Part shown: in pieces, positions 8,090-16,729 of the stretch
Layout: every line of letters begins with the position of its first letter
Numbering within the stretch: the first letter of the stretch is position 1
DNA from: Pseudoblastomonas marina
Lineage (GTDB): Bacteria > Pseudomonadota > Alphaproteobacteria > Sphingomonadales > Sphingomonadaceae
Assembly (NCBI RefSeq): GCF_014641655.1
Contig: NZ_BMID01000001.1
Location: 1,106,427 to 1,170,426 of the forward strand
Direction: 5' to 3'
Length of the DNA: 64,000 bases
Notes under the pieces: model-generated
What the model was told of the DNA's origin: nothing
Seen by the model: only the letters and a program-made list of their open reading frames with translations
Database searches by the model: none
Translations under genes and position numbers: made by a program

Positions 8090-10024
8090 TTAGCGGCCCT
8101 GGCCGGTGAGTTCTTCGACGACCGCGCGGATCGCATTGTCGTTGCGGGTCACGCCGACTTCCTTCTGGATCGCCTTGTCGAGCTGTTCGGCGAATTCCTG
8201 GCCCGCGACGCGGCCGAGTTCGGTTCGCGCCTGCGCAATCGCAGGATCGTCGCGATCGACTTCGCCCGGGATGATCTCGTCGAGGAGGACCACGAACCAG
8301 CCGGCATTGGACGGTGCTTCGAGCTTCTTGATCGTGCCCTCGGCCATCGCGAACATCAGCGCGAGCGGCGGCGGGACACGCTGCTGCCGGGCGGTGAGTG
8401 CCTGGCGCGCGAGATTGATGTCATCGACCGGCGGGAGGGTCGTCTCGATGTCGGCGATCGCCTCGTCGAGATCCTTGCCGTTACGCACTGCGGCGAGCAC
8501 TTTGTCGGCTGCCTCCTTTGCCGCCGCCGCGCCGCGATCGAGTTTCCACGCCGCGGTCACGCGGGCCTTGATCTGCGCGAGCGGGGGCGGGGCGGCCTCG
8601 TCGAACTGGGCGACGTCGAAAATCAGGAACTCCTCGCCCGGCACGATTTCGGCGAGGATCGGATCGCTGTCCTCTTCCATCGCGGCGACGGTCGTCAGCA
8701 CCGGTTCGAGCAGTTCGGGCACGCGCTCCTGCGAACCATAGATGACGCCGCTCGCCAGTGCAGGCCGCGTCTGCTCGACCTCGACGCCGAGCTCGCCGGC
8801 CACGTCGGCCAGCGTCGAGCCCGACGCGAAGCCGTCCTCGACATCCTCGGCGAACTGGTTGAGCGCTTCGCGGCGCTTTTGCTCGGTGAGCGCCGCGACG
8901 ATTTCGTCCCGGACCTGCGCGAGGCTCCGCCCTTCGGTGCGGGTGACGTCATCGATCGCGACGATGTGCCAACCGAGCGGACTACGCACCGGGCCGACGG
9001 TCTGCCCTTCGTTACCTTCGAAAACCGCGCGAGCGACCGCAGCGCTCGATGCCGAAGCATAGGCGTCGCGCTCGGTCGTCTGTTCGGACGGGCTTAGGCC
9101 GGTGCCCTGCGCGGCGGCGGCCAGCGTCTGCCCCGAGCGGACCTTGGCGAGGATCGCATTGGCGCCGGCCTCGGTCGGTGCGATCAGCTGAGTGATCGTG
9201 CGCTGTTCCTTCGCCCGGTATTGCTCGGCATCGGCCTCGTAGCGGGCGCGGATTTCCTCCGGCGTCGGAGCCGCGATCTCGCCGATGGAATCGGCGCCGA
9301 AGCGGGCATAGCGGATCACGCGGCGTTCGGGGATGGTGAAACGCGCCCGGTTCTTGGCGTAGAAATCGGTCAGCTGCTTGTCGCTCGGATCGGCTTCGGG
9401 AGCGAAGGCGCTCGACGGGATCGTGGCGATCTTGCCGCGACGGCTCTCGCGCAGCAGCGTGGTGTAACGAAACGCGAGTTCCTCGGGGAAGCTAGAGGCG
9501 ATCTGGGCGGGGGCGAGCAATTGCCGGATCACCAGCGCCTGGCGCAAATCGTCGCGCACCATTTTCTCTGTCAGCCCCTGCTGGCGCAATGCCTGCTCGA
9601 AGGCTTCGCGGCTGAAATTGCCGTCGAGCCCGGCGAAGGCGGGGATCTGGGCGAGCTCGCTGTCGATCAGGCGTTCGCTGGCGATGATGCCGTGCTTCCG
9701 GCCGTATTCGGAGATCGCGGCACGCTGGATCAAATTGTCGAGGGCACCCTCGAGGCCGCCGCCGGCAATGAACTCCTGCATGGTGAGATTGGGGTTTTCG
9801 CGGCGGGCACTGTTATACGCGATCTCGGCCGCGGCGCGCAGTTCGGACGTGTCGATCGAGGTGCCGCCGACTTCCGCCACCGTTTCCCCGCCAGCAATGC
9901 CGCCGAAACTTCCGGTATTGGCGACGTCGCTGCTGGCGAAGGCAAGTGCGATGAGGCCGAGGAAGGCGAGGGTGATGCCGATCCCGAGCTTGGACTGGAA
10001 GAACTTGCGGAAGAGAGTGATCAT
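8090..10024 (-). CDS. ppiD: Periplasmic folding chaperone / peptidyl-prolyl isomerase PpiD-like
   Basis: A 644-residue membrane-anchored foldase. The N-terminus MITLFRKFFQSK is followed by one membrane helix (about 15-36) and then a SurA_N/PpiD periplasmic domain. A parvulin-type PPIC rotamase domain occupies about 245-360 (ITQLIAPTEAGANAILAKV to GPVRSPLGWHIVAIDDV), and a second PPIC-like region follows. It acts at the periplasmic face of the Sec translocon in the family. It heads the minus-strand run into trpE and is divergent from tpiA. A GTG 18 bases upstream could extend it by six residues, but the family starts at MITLF. Confidence 0.92.
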   Translation of the reverse strand: MITLFRKFFQSKLGIGITLAFLGLIALAFASSDVANTGSFGGIAGGETVAEVGGTSIDTSELRAAAEIAYNSARRENPNLTMQEFIAGGGLEGALDNLIQRAAISEYGRKHGIIASERLIDSELAQIPAFAGLDGNFSREAFEQALRQQGLTEKMVRDDLRQALVIRQLLAPAQIASSFPEELAFRYTTLLRESRRGKIATIPSSAFAPEADPSDKQLTDFYAKNRARFTIPERRVIRYARFGADSIGEIAAPTPEEIRARYEADAEQYRAKEQRTITQLIAPTEAGANAILAKVRSGQTLAAAAQGTGLSPSEQTTERDAYASASSAAVARAVFEGNEGQTVGPVRSPLGWHIVAIDDVTRTEGRSLAQVRDEIVAALTEQKRREALNQFAEDVEDGFASGSTLADVAGELGVEVEQTRPALASGVIYGSQERVPELLEPVLTTVAAMEEDSDPILAEIVPGEEFLIFDVAQFDEAAPPPLAQIKARVTAAWKLDRGAAAAKEAADKVLAAVRNGKDLDEAIADIETTLPPVDDINLARQALTARQQRVPPPLALMFAMAEGTIKKLEAPSNAGWFVVLLDEIIPGEVDRDDPAIAQARTELGRVAGQEFAEQLDKAIQKEVGVTRNDNAIRAVVEELTGQGR

Positions 10025-10158
10025 GCTGGCGTGAGAACCCACTGAGTATGAATGCAGGGTGGCCGCCCGGATGCGCGGCTATGGCGGGCGATGTAAAGCT
10101 GCTGTGGCCTCGGAGCAACCATCGATCGCGCTTATCGGGCAATTGCCCCGCTGGGGTT

Positions 10159-10187
10159 TTGACAAGTTGCGAGTTCAGACCTAGCAG
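10159..10187 (+). promoter_or_regulatory. Putative tpiA promoter
   Basis: A perfect TTGACA (10159-10164), a 17-base spacer and TAGCAG (10182-10187, 3 of 6 matches to TATAAT) lie 57 bases before the tpiA start. The 219-base ppiD-tpiA gap holds nothing else recognisable except a small palindrome GGGCAATTGCCC near 10138. Confidence 0.5.
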
Positions 10188-10243
10188 CCCGGTCTTTCGC
10201 GCCTACATCGGCGTAACGGGTCGTAGATTTTCGAGGGAACAAG

Positions 10244-11020
10244 ATGGGCCATCGCCCCTATATTATCGGCAATTGGAAGATGAACGGTACGCGCAATTCG
10301 CTCGCCGAAGCGCGCGCGATCGACCGCGTGGCGGCCAAATGGCCCCAGGTTCGCGTCGGAATCGCCCCGCCGCACACGCTGATTCATGCCATGCGCGATG
10401 CGGTCGATTCGATCGATGTGGGTGGCCAGGATTGCCATTCGGAGGAAACCGGCGCCTATACCGGCGATATCTCCGCATCGATGCTCAAGGATGCAGGCGC
10501 CAGCTTCGCGATTCTCGGTCATAGCGAACGCCGCCAGTATCACGGCGAAACCAATCCGCAGGTCAAGGCGAAGTCCGAAGCGGCGCTCGCCGCTGGCCTC
10601 AACGTGATCCTGTGCGTCGGCGAAACCGAGGAACAGCGCGATGCCGGCACCGCGGAAGCGACCGTCACCCGCCAGCTGCTCGCCTGCCTTCCCGATGTCG
10701 GCAATGGCGACGAGGGGGAGCCCGTCTCGGCACGTCTCGCCGTCGCCTACGAGCCGATCTGGGCGATCGGCACCGGGCGCGTTCCCTCGCTCGACGATAT
10801 CAACGCGATGCACGATGCGATCCGCGCCAAGCTGTGCGAAGCCTTCGGCGATAACGGGGCCGAAGTGCGCATCCTCTACGGCGGTTCGGTCAAGGCCGAA
10901 AACGCACTCGAGATCCTCGGTTGTCCCGAAGTCGGCGGCGCACTCGTTGGCGGGGCGAGCCTCACCAATGAAAGTTTCGGCGCGATCATCATTGCCGCGG
11001 CCGACGACGCGCGCGACTGA
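10244..11020 (+). CDS. tpiA: Triosephosphate isomerase
   Basis: Interconverts dihydroxyacetone phosphate and glyceraldehyde 3-phosphate in glycolysis. The 258-residue TIM barrel shows all catalytic blocks: GNWKMNG (Lys), ILGHSERR (His), AYEPIWAIGTG (Glu and the flexible loop) and ILYGGSVKAEN (phosphate binding). A clear ribosome site (GAGGGAAC) precedes the ATG. It starts a plus-strand run with secG and pyrG; tpiA next to secG is a common arrangement. Confidence 0.97.
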   Translation: MGHRPYIIGNWKMNGTRNSLAEARAIDRVAAKWPQVRVGIAPPHTLIHAMRDAVDSIDVGGQDCHSEETGAYTGDISASMLKDAGASFAILGHSERRQYHGETNPQVKAKSEAALAAGLNVILCVGETEEQRDAGTAEATVTRQLLACLPDVGNGDEGEPVSARLAVAYEPIWAIGTGRVPSLDDINAMHDAIRAKLCEAFGDNGAEVRILYGGSVKAENALEILGCPEVGGALVGGASLTNESFGAIIIAAADDARD

Positions 11021-11099
11021 GCTTCATCAGCCCCTTCGCTTGAACCGATCCGTCGTCGCGCCTAAATGGCGCGAACACTGATCCGAACGGAAGTTTCCC

Positions 11100-11456
11100 A
11101 TGTCGCTCTTCATTTTCCTCACCGTCATCCAGGCAATCGTCGCTGCTGCACTCGTCACCGTGGTCCTGATGCAGCGCTCCGAAGGGGGCGGGCTCGGCAT
11201 CGGCGGGAGCCCGGGCGGATTGATGAGTGCGCGCGGCGCGGCGGACTTCCTGACTCGCGCGACCAGCATCCTCGCGACCCTGTTCGTGATTCTGTCGATC
11301 GCTCTCGCTGCGCTGGCGGTCGAGAACACCGGCGCCCGCACGGTCGACACCTCGCTCGACCGCTCGGTCCCGACGGGGCCTGCGGCGCCGGTCCAGCCGG
11401 GCCCGACCGAAGCCCCGGCGGACGATGATCCGCTGGCTGGCGCGGCGCAGGAATAG
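11100..11456 (+). CDS. secG: Preprotein translocase subunit SecG
   Basis: A small auxiliary subunit of the SecYEG channel. The 118-residue protein has two membrane helices (about 3-22 and 55-76) joined by the conserved loop QRSEGGGLGIGGSPGGL, and a Pro/Ala-rich cytoplasmic tail. It lies 79 bases after tpiA and 97 before pyrG. The ATG follows GGAAG at close spacing. Confidence 0.93.
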   Translation: MSLFIFLTVIQAIVAAALVTVVLMQRSEGGGLGIGGSPGGLMSARGAADFLTRATSILATLFVILSIALAALAVENTGARTVDTSLDRSVPTGPAAPVQPGPTEAPADDDPLAGAAQE

Positions 11457-11553
11457 CGCCACCCCTTCGCAAATATTTTTCTCCAAGCGATGTGTGGATT
11501 GCGCCGATTGGTGCTTGCGTAACCGCGCGCGCTATCCCTAAGGCTCAACTCCC

Positions 11554-13191
11554 ATGGCGCGGTACATTTTTATCACCGGCGGCGTGGTCTCCTCGCTCGG
11601 CAAAGGTCTCATGGCGGCATCGCTCGGCGCGTTGCTGCAGGCGCGCGGCTACAAAGTTCGCATTCGCAAGTTCGATCCATACCTGAACGTCGATCCGGGC
11701 ACCATGAGCCCGTATCAGCACGGCGAGGTCTACGTCACCGACGACGGCGCCGAGACCGATCTCGACCTCGGACATTACGAGCGCTTCACCGGCGTGTCGG
11801 CGCGCCAGAGCGACAACATCACCTCGGGTCGGATCTACCAGCAGATCATCGCGCGCGAGCGGCGCGGCGACTATCTCGGCGCGACGGTGCAGGTGATCCC
11901 GCACGTAACCGATGCGATCAAGGAATTCGCGCTCGCCGACCAGGACGATCTCGATTTCATCCTGTGCGAGATCGGCGGCACGGTGGGCGATATCGAATCG
12001 CTCCCGTTCATGGAAGCGATCCGCCAGCTCCGGAACGAGCTAGAACCGATGCAGTCGCTGTCGGTGCACGTGACGCTAGTGCCCTTCATCGCGGCCGCGG
12101 GCGAGCTCAAGACCAAGCCGACCCAGCATTCGGTCCGCGAACTGGCGTCGCTCGGGATCAAGCCCGATGTCCTGCTGTGCCGCACCGAGCACCCGCTGCC
12201 CGAGACCGAGCGGCGCAAGATCGCGCAATTCTGCAACGTGCGCACCGAGTCGGTTATCCAGGCCCTCGACGCGCCTTCGATCTATTCGGTGCCGCTGCAA
12301 TATCACCGAGAAGGGCTCGACAGCGAAGTGCTGCGTGGCTTCGGTATCACCGACGCGCCCGATCCCGATCTCGCGCGCTGGGAAGACGTCACCGACCGCT
12401 ACTTCAATCCGGAAGGCGAAGTGACGATCGGCGTGGTCGGCAAGTATGTCGGGCTCCAGGACGCCTACAAATCGTTGAACGAGGCCTTGATCCATGGCGG
12501 GCTCGCGCACCGCGTGAAGACCAATATCCGCTGGATCGACGCCGAAGTGTTCGAGAACGAGGACGATTCCGAGATCGCCTCGGCACTCGAACCGCTGCAC
12601 GGGATCCTCGTGCCCGGCGGGTTCGGCGAACGCGGTTCGGAGGGCAAGATCGCCTCGGTGCGTTTCGCCCGCGAACGCAAGGTCCCCTTCCTCGGGATCT
12701 GCCTCGGCATGCAGATGGCGTGCATCGAGGGCGCCCGAAACACGGCCGACGTGTCCGCCGCCAGTTCGACCGAATTCGGCGAAACCAACGAACCCGTCGT
12801 CGGGATCATCACCGAATGGATGGGCAAGGAAGGGCTCGAGAAGCGCGCCAAGGACGGCGATCTCGGCGGGACGATGCGACTCGGGGCCTATCCGGCGCAG
12901 CTCGCGAAAGGCAGTCGGGTCGCGGAAATCTACGGAGCTGAGGAAATTTCCGAACGCCACCGTCATCGTTATGAAGTCAACAGCGCCTATCGCGAAGGCC
13001 TCGAAGCGGGCGGGCTCAAGTTCGCAGGAATGTCGCCGGACGGATTGCTGCCCGAAGTTGTCGAACGCCCGGACCACCCGTTTTTCGTTGGCGTTCAGTA
13101 CCATCCGGAGCTCAAGAGCAAGCCGTTCGATCCACATCCGCTGTTCGCGGGCTTCATCGGCGCGGCGGTCGAGCAATCGCGGCTTGTCTGA
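11554..13191 (+). CDS. pyrG: CTP synthase
   Basis: Makes CTP from UTP using glutamine and ATP. The 545-residue protein has the N-terminal synthase domain ([15 protein letters not shown]-loop, [25 protein letters not shown]) and a C-terminal class I glutaminase with nucleophile Cys in GICLGMQ and the His/Glu pair in QYHPELKS. Length and motif order are standard. A weak hairpin with a short T-rich tail follows. Confidence 0.97.
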   Translation: MARYIFITGGVVSSLGKGLMAASLGALLQARGYKVRIRKFDPYLNVDPGTMSPYQHGEVYVTDDGAETDLDLGHYERFTGVSARQSDNITSGRIYQQIIARERRGDYLGATVQVIPHVTDAIKEFALADQDDLDFILCEIGGTVGDIESLPFMEAIRQLRNELEPMQSLSVHVTLVPFIAAAGELKTKPTQHSVRELASLGIKPDVLLCRTEHPLPETERRKIAQFCNVRTESVIQALDAPSIYSVPLQYHREGLDSEVLRGFGITDAPDPDLARWEDVTDRYFNPEGEVTIGVVGKYVGLQDAYKSLNEALIHGGLAHRVKTNIRWIDAEVFENEDDSEIASALEPLHGILVPGGFGERGSEGKIASVRFARERKVPFLGICLGMQMACIEGARNTADVSAASSTEFGETNEPVVGIITEWMGKEGLEKRAKDGDLGGTMRLGAYPAQLAKGSRVAEIYGAEEISERHRHRYEVNSAYREGLEAGGLKFAGMSPDGLLPEVVERPDHPFFVGVQYHPELKSKPFDPHPLFAGFIGAAVEQSRLV

Positions 13192-13238
13192 GGTCGCGAA
13201 GAACCTTCCTGAAATCGGACGGCTTCAAACTTTTTCGC

Positions 13239-13258
13239 CTAGGCCTTTGCCTAGTTTC
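13239..13258 (+). terminator. Weak candidate terminator after pyrG
   Basis: A 6-bp stem CTAGGC/GCCTAG (13239-13244, 13249-13254) with loop CTTT is followed by TTTCATCATTT. The stem is short and the tail imperfect, so it may be inefficient. The remainder of the 260-base pyrG-hsp20 gap shows no gene. Confidence 0.35.
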
Positions 13259-13396
13259 ATCATTTGATATAGGTCGCCGGACAAGAGACACGGTCGCTGG
13301 CGTTCGCCAACGCGCGTTTATCTGGCTTGTCTTGCAGGCGATCGTCTTCTGCGACCCGGACGGTCATCCGCGGACAGGACGGCGCTCAGGCGTCGT

Positions 13397-13427
13397 GAGG
13401 GGGCGAACTCACCCGGTTCGCCCCCTC
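13397..13427. terminator. Hairpin downstream of hsp20, possible shared terminator
   Basis: A perfect 12-bp stem GAGGGGGCGAAC/GTTCGCCCCCTC with a 7-base loop lies 25 bases beyond the hsp20 stop, in the convergent pyrG-hsp20 gap. Neither strand shows a long T run after the stem, so termination is inferred from position and stability. Confidence 0.5.
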
Positions 13428-13451
13428 TATCGTTTCAGCGATCTGGAAAGA

Positions 13452-13946
13452 TCAGGCCGCGACCTGATCGTCGTTCGAAGCCTGGGCATCGGAGTGCTTG
13501 GGATCGGCCTCGATCGTCTTCGGCTGTTCGCCGCCGATCGCGATCTTCTTCGGCTTCATCGCCTCGGGCACTTCTCGCAACAGGTCGATCACCAGCAGGC
13601 CGTCTTCCAGCTTGGCATCGTAGACCCGGACGAAATCGGCCAGCTCGAAGCGGCGTTCGAAACCGCGCTGGGCGATACCGACATGGAGGAAATCGCCGTC
13701 CTGTTCGCCGTCGGGGCGAGCGCCCTTGACGGTCAGCAGGTTCTGCTGCGCGGTGATGTCGAGATCGGCCGGCTTGAACCCGGCCACCGCCAGCGTGATG
13801 CGATATTCGTCATCGCCGCGGCGCTCGATATTGAAGGGGGGGTAATTGTCGCCGCTGTTCTGGCGCGCTGCATTCTCGAGTACTTCGAAGAGCCGGTCGA
13901 AACCGACGGTGTTGCGGCGATAGGGGGTGAAATCGAAACGACTCAT
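13452..13946 (-). CDS. Small heat-shock protein, Hsp20/IbpA family
   Basis: An ATP-independent holdase that binds unfolding proteins. The 164-residue protein has a short N-terminal arm (SRFDFTPYRRNTVGFDRLF, typical of the alphaproteobacterial IbpA type), an alpha-crystallin domain (about 36-130; YPPFNIERRGDDEYRI, VAGFKPADLDI) and a tail with the LRE-V-P-EAMKPKKI segment. Regulation is visible: a sigma-32-like promoter and a structured leader that buries the ribosome site GGAGGA (see 13947-14044). Confidence 0.95.
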   Translation of the reverse strand: MSRFDFTPYRRNTVGFDRLFEVLENAARQNSGDNYPPFNIERRGDDEYRITLAVAGFKPADLDITAQQNLLTVKGARPDGEQDGDFLHVGIAQRGFERRFELADFVRVYDAKLEDGLLVIDLLREVPEAMKPKKIAIGGEQPKTIEADPKHSDAQASNDDQVAA

Positions 13947-14044
13947 AATTCAAATCCTCCGTTAAAGAGCAATCTGCAAAACACGGGACCCGCATAGGCG
14001 GCGGCCCGTTGACGATATGCACCGCGCCCTTCAGGGCCGCGATA
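13947..14044 (-). promoter_or_regulatory. ROSE-type RNA thermometer in the hsp20 leader
   Basis: In the transcript, CAGAUUGCUC (complement of 13967-13976) can pair with GAGGAUUUG (complement of 13951-13959), burying the Shine-Dalgarno. The helix has nine pairs, a U.G and a G.U wobble, and one bulged G within UUGCU. This is the diagnostic ROSE feature, in which U(U/C)GCU faces AGGA with an unpaired G. Two further hairpins lie upstream (ACGGGCCGC with GCGGGTCCCGT, and GCCCT with AGGGC), matching the multi-stem plan and the 70-110-base size of known ROSE elements. Confidence 0.75.
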
Positions 14045-14050
14045 CAGGAA

Positions 14051-14080
14051 CAAGATAGTACGGGTCGGGAGCGCTGCAAG
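14051..14080 (-). promoter_or_regulatory. Sigma-32 (RpoH)-type promoter of hsp20
   Basis: On the minus strand CTTG (14080-14077) is separated by 18 bases from CTATCTTG (14058-14051), close to the alphaproteobacterial RpoH consensus CTTG-N17/18-CYTATNTNNG. The implied start near 14045 gives a leader of about 98 bases, the size expected for a ROSE element. Confidence 0.65.
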
Positions 14081-14115
14081 TGTCTCGTTCACCCGATTGC
14101 GCGAAAGGATATTGC

Positions 14116-14388
14116 ATGGCGGACAATCCGCAGCCCAAGGTTGAAATGTACGTCAAATGGGGTTGCCCTTATTGCATCCGGGCAAAGTCGGTCTTCGATC
14201 GCAAGGGGGTCGAGGTGACCGAGTACGAGATCGCCGGCAACGAGGAGAGGCGCGCCGAAATGGTCGAGCGCGCGCCGGGTTCGCGCACCGTGCCGCAGAT
14301 CTTCATCGATGACCGCGCGATCGGCGGTTCGGACGACCTCGCGCGGATCGATGCCGAGGGCAAGCTCGACGAACTCCTCGGGCTGTGA
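14116..14388 (+). CDS. grxC: Glutaredoxin 3
   Basis: A dithiol glutaredoxin reducing disulfides with glutathione. The 90-residue protein has the thioredoxin fold with active site WGCPYC (about 14-19), the cis-proline TVPQIFID and the GG-DDL glutathione-binding motif (IGGSDDL). The ATG at 14116 follows AAAGGA at good spacing; a GTG 36 bases upstream would run into the hsp20 promoter. The stop overlaps the next start by four bases (GTGA), so grxC, the nitrilase and DUF1178 form one coupled unit. Confidence 0.96.
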   Translation: MADNPQPKVEMYVKWGCPYCIRAKSVFDRKGVEVTEYEIAGNEERRAEMVERAPGSRTVPQIFIDDRAIGGSDDLARIDAEGKLDELLGL

Positions 14389-15221
14389 GCGACCCGCACA
14401 AGATCGCGGTGCTGCAAATGCGTTCGGGGCTCGACCCGCGCGCCAACGCGGCCTTCATGGCCGATGCCGCGGGCGAAGCGGCCCGGAACGGCGCGACGAT
14501 GATGTTCACGCCCGAAATGAGCGGCTTAGTCGATCGCGATCGCAAGCGCGCGGCGGAGAGCATCCGGCGCGAGGAAGACGATCAGGTCCTGGCACGGATG
14601 CGCGAGGCGGCGCGCGAGAACGCGACCTGGATCTCGATTGGGTCGCTCGCGATCGACAAGGGGGAGGGGCGCTGGGCCAATCGTGCTTTCGTGATCGACG
14701 ATCGCGGAGAAATCGTCGCCCGCTATGACAAGCTCCACATGTTCGACGTCGAGCTCGGCGATGGGGACGACTGGCGTGAATCCAACGCCTACGATGCAGG
14801 CGATGCGATCGCAGTGGTCGACACTCCGGTTGGTCGGCTCGGGCTGACGATCTGCTACGATATCCGCTTCCCCGCGCTGTACGATGCGCTCGGCCGGGCC
14901 CGGTGCGACATCATCGCAATCCCCGCCGCTTTCACCGTACCAACGGGCAAGGAGCACTGGCACGTGATGCAGCGCGCGCGGGCGATCGAGGCGAGCGCCT
15001 ACGTCGTCGCGGCAGCGCAATGCGGCCATCACGAGGACGGGCGCCGGACCTTCGGTCACAGCCTCGTGGTCGATCCTTGGGGCGAAGTGCTGCTCGATCT
15101 CGGCGAAGACGGATCCGGCCTCGGCTACGCCACGATCGATCGTAACCGGATCGAGGAGGTGCGAGGCAGGCTCCCGAGCCTTGCAAACCGGCGCGCCATC
15201 CCCGATCTTCCGCCGCGATGA
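14385..15221 (+). CDS. Carbon-nitrogen hydrolase, Nit1/Nit2-like amidase
   Basis: A nitrilase-superfamily amidase of 278 residues. The Glu-Lys-Cys triad is visible: Glu44 (FTPEMSG), Lys116 (RYDKLHMFDVEL) and Cys157 (LTICYDIRFP). This set, with the HMFDV block, fits the Nit subgroup that hydrolyses deaminated glutathione or omega-amides. Linkage to glutaredoxin makes a glutathione-repair role plausible but unproven. It starts with GTG overlapping the grxC stop and ends in an ATGA junction with the next gene. Confidence 0.92.
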   Translation: MSDPHKIAVLQMRSGLDPRANAAFMADAAGEAARNGATMMFTPEMSGLVDRDRKRAAESIRREEDDQVLARMREAARENATWISIGSLAIDKGEGRWANRAFVIDDRGEIVARYDKLHMFDVELGDGDDWRESNAYDAGDAIAVVDTPVGRLGLTICYDIRFPALYDALGRARCDIIAIPAAFTVPTGKEHWHVMQRARAIEASAYVVAAAQCGHHEDGRRTFGHSLVVDPWGEVLLDLGEDGSGLGYATIDRNRIEEVRGRLPSLANRRAIPDLPPR

Positions 15222-15664
15222 TCGTCTACGACCTCTCCTGCGCGACGCATGGACACCGCTTCGAAGGCTGGTTCTCCAGCTCGGACGATTTTGCGCGTCA
15301 GAGCGAGGACGGGTTGCTTGCCTGTCCGCAATGCGGGTGCAAGCAGATCCGCAAGGCGCCGATGGCCCCGGCCGTTCCGAGCAAGGGCTCGCACGGCGAA
15401 GCCCTGCACATGGCAAGCGGACAACCGGATGCGACCAAGGCTGCACTTGATGCGCTCGCCCGGATGCAGGCCAAGGCGCTCGAGAACTCGCAATGGGTCG
15501 GCAAGGACTTTGCCGAACGCGCGCGGCAGATGCATTACGGCGAGCGGGACAGTAGCCCGATCCACGGTGAGGCAACGCTCGCCGATGCCAAGGAAATGCT
15601 CGACGAGGGCATCGGGGTTGCGCCGCTCCCGCTGCCGGTCACACCGCCCGACAAACTCAACTGA
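15218..15664 (+). CDS. DUF1178 family protein
   Basis: A 148-residue member of a family of unknown function that is frequent in alphaproteobacteria. The start MIVYDLSCATHGHRFEGWF and the knuckle CPQCGC (about 36-41), together with Cys8 and His11, suggest a small zinc-ribbon-like N-terminus; the rest is helical with a Pro-rich end. It is coupled to the amidase by ATGA. No function can be assigned from sequence. Confidence 0.88.
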   Translation: MIVYDLSCATHGHRFEGWFSSSDDFARQSEDGLLACPQCGCKQIRKAPMAPAVPSKGSHGEALHMASGQPDATKAALDALARMQAKALENSQWVGKDFAERARQMHYGERDSSPIHGEATLADAKEMLDEGIGVAPLPLPVTPPDKLN

Positions 15665-15702
15665 TTGTCAGTTCCCCATCGGTTTCCTATGGGCCGGGAC
15701 GG

Positions 15703-15779
15703 GCGCCCGTAGCTCAGTAGGATAGAGCACCAGATTCCTAATCTGGGGGCCACAGGTTCGAATCCTGTCGGGCGCACCA
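15703..15779 (+). tRNA. tRNA-Arg (anticodon CCT)
   Basis: A complete 77-base cloverleaf. The acceptor stem GCGCCCG pairs with CGGGCGC, the D arm is AGCTC...GAGC, the anticodon stem CCAGA/TCTGG encloses loop TTCCTAA (anticodon CCT, reading AGG), and the T arm contains GGTTCGAATCC. The 3' CCA is encoded. It is downstream of the DUF1178 gene on the same strand. Confidence 0.97.
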
Positions 15780-15897
15780 CTCGCGCTCACCCGCAGGGGT
15801 GGGCGAGGGTGGTTCGGTTCCTCATGGTCGAAGCTCCTTCGGAGTCTGAGTGAAGCGAAGACGGCGCCGCAGGCGCCTATCCTGTCGCGCGCCCCAC
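15762..15897. repeat. Imperfect direct repeat of the tRNA-Arg 3' end
   Basis: The 19 bases covering the tRNA 3' end and the following base (15762-15780) recur at 15879-15897 with 17 identities. The copies are 117 bases apart. Such duplications of tRNA ends are typical of integrase att sites, but no integrase or cargo lies between; the interval holds only short inverted repeats (for example GGCGCCGCAGGCGCC). Confidence 0.5.
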
Positions 15898-15901
15898 CTT
15901 G

Positions 15902-16705
15902 TCAGAAAATTCCGCCGTCGAAGGTGTAGGTCAACGCGATCCCGCCCGAATACTGGTCGCGCGAGCCGAAGGTCGTCACCACCGGCGAATTCGCCGCATC
16001 ATCGACCAGGCGGTCGTATTCCGCATAGGTGTAGATGCCCCAGCGCTCGCTCAGTTGCTGGATGTAGCCGATCACAACGCCGACCGACTGGACACCGCCC
16101 GAAGCATCGTAGGCCGGGAGGCCCGACGCGATCGATTGCGCGGGGGTGACCGAATAATATGCGTCCTGGTAGCTGCTGTCCGCGAGCGTGACGCGCGGCC
16201 CGATCGAGAGCAGGTATTCGTCGGCGTCGCGCGTTATGAAATCGGCACCGAGCACGGCGATGAAACCTTCGTGCCCGGTCACGCCTTGCCGCGCCTCTGC
16301 ACGCAGGCGGAAATTTTCCGAGACCGTGTAATTCACGAAGCCCCCGACCTCGAGCGAGAAATCGACGTCGGGCAGCACGCCGCCGACATCGGCGCTGTCG
16401 CGTTTGCTCTCGAAGCTAAGCACCGGACCCACGGCGAAATCGTCCGAGGTGGCAACCGCAAAGCCGAAACTTTCGTCGGGCGCCTCAAATTCGAACGGCG
16501 TGTCGCCGTATGCGGTGGCAAAATCGACCAGCGGACCGAAGGACACGTCCTCCGCTCCCGGCCAACTCGGCTTGACCTGCGGGCCGAGCGCGACGCGGGT
16601 GCGCTTCGCGCCGTCCGAAGGATCGTCCTGCGCCGCGGCCGGACTGGCGAGCAGGGCGCAGCCGCTCGCAATGGCAGCGGTGAGGGTACGGGAATTGATA
16701 GGCAT
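15902..16705 (-). CDS. MipA/OmpV family outer-membrane protein
   Basis: A 267-residue predicted outer-membrane beta-barrel. The N-terminal signal peptide (SGCALLASPAAAQ, cleavage after about residue 26) is followed by alternating strands ending in YSGGIALTYTFDGGIF, with the terminal Phe typical of barrel proteins. The GPQVKPSWPGAED and VGPVLSFESKRD blocks fit the MipA/OmpV family, some of whose members interact with lytic transglycosylases. The ATG at 16705 follows AAAGAGG. It lies 24 bases after mscS and may be co-transcribed with it. Confidence 0.85.
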   Translation of the reverse strand: MPINSRTLTAAIASGCALLASPAAAQDDPSDGAKRTRVALGPQVKPSWPGAEDVSFGPLVDFATAYGDTPFEFEAPDESFGFAVATSDDFAVGPVLSFESKRDSADVGGVLPDVDFSLEVGGFVNYTVSENFRLRAEARQGVTGHEGFIAVLGADFITRDADEYLLSIGPRVTLADSSYQDAYYSVTPAQSIASGLPAYDASGGVQSVGVVIGYIQQLSERWGIYTYAEYDRLVDDAANSPVVTTFGSRDQYSGGIALTYTFDGGIF

Positions 16706-16729
16706 GCGACCTCTTTCTTCCAAGACGGA

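Noticed and set aside
10108-10160. A transcription terminator in the ppiD-tpiA gap (CCCCGCTGGGGTTTT)
   Set aside because: The stem is only four base pairs and sits upstream of tpiA between divergent genes, where no transcript needs to end.
13192-13451. A non-coding RNA gene in the pyrG-hsp20 gap
   Set aside because: Two hairpins are visible but no promoter or known RNA family could be recognised.
14080-14115. GTG start extending glutaredoxin by 12 residues
   Set aside because: It would place coding sequence over the hsp20 -35 element; the ATG at 14116 has a better ribosome site and the family length.
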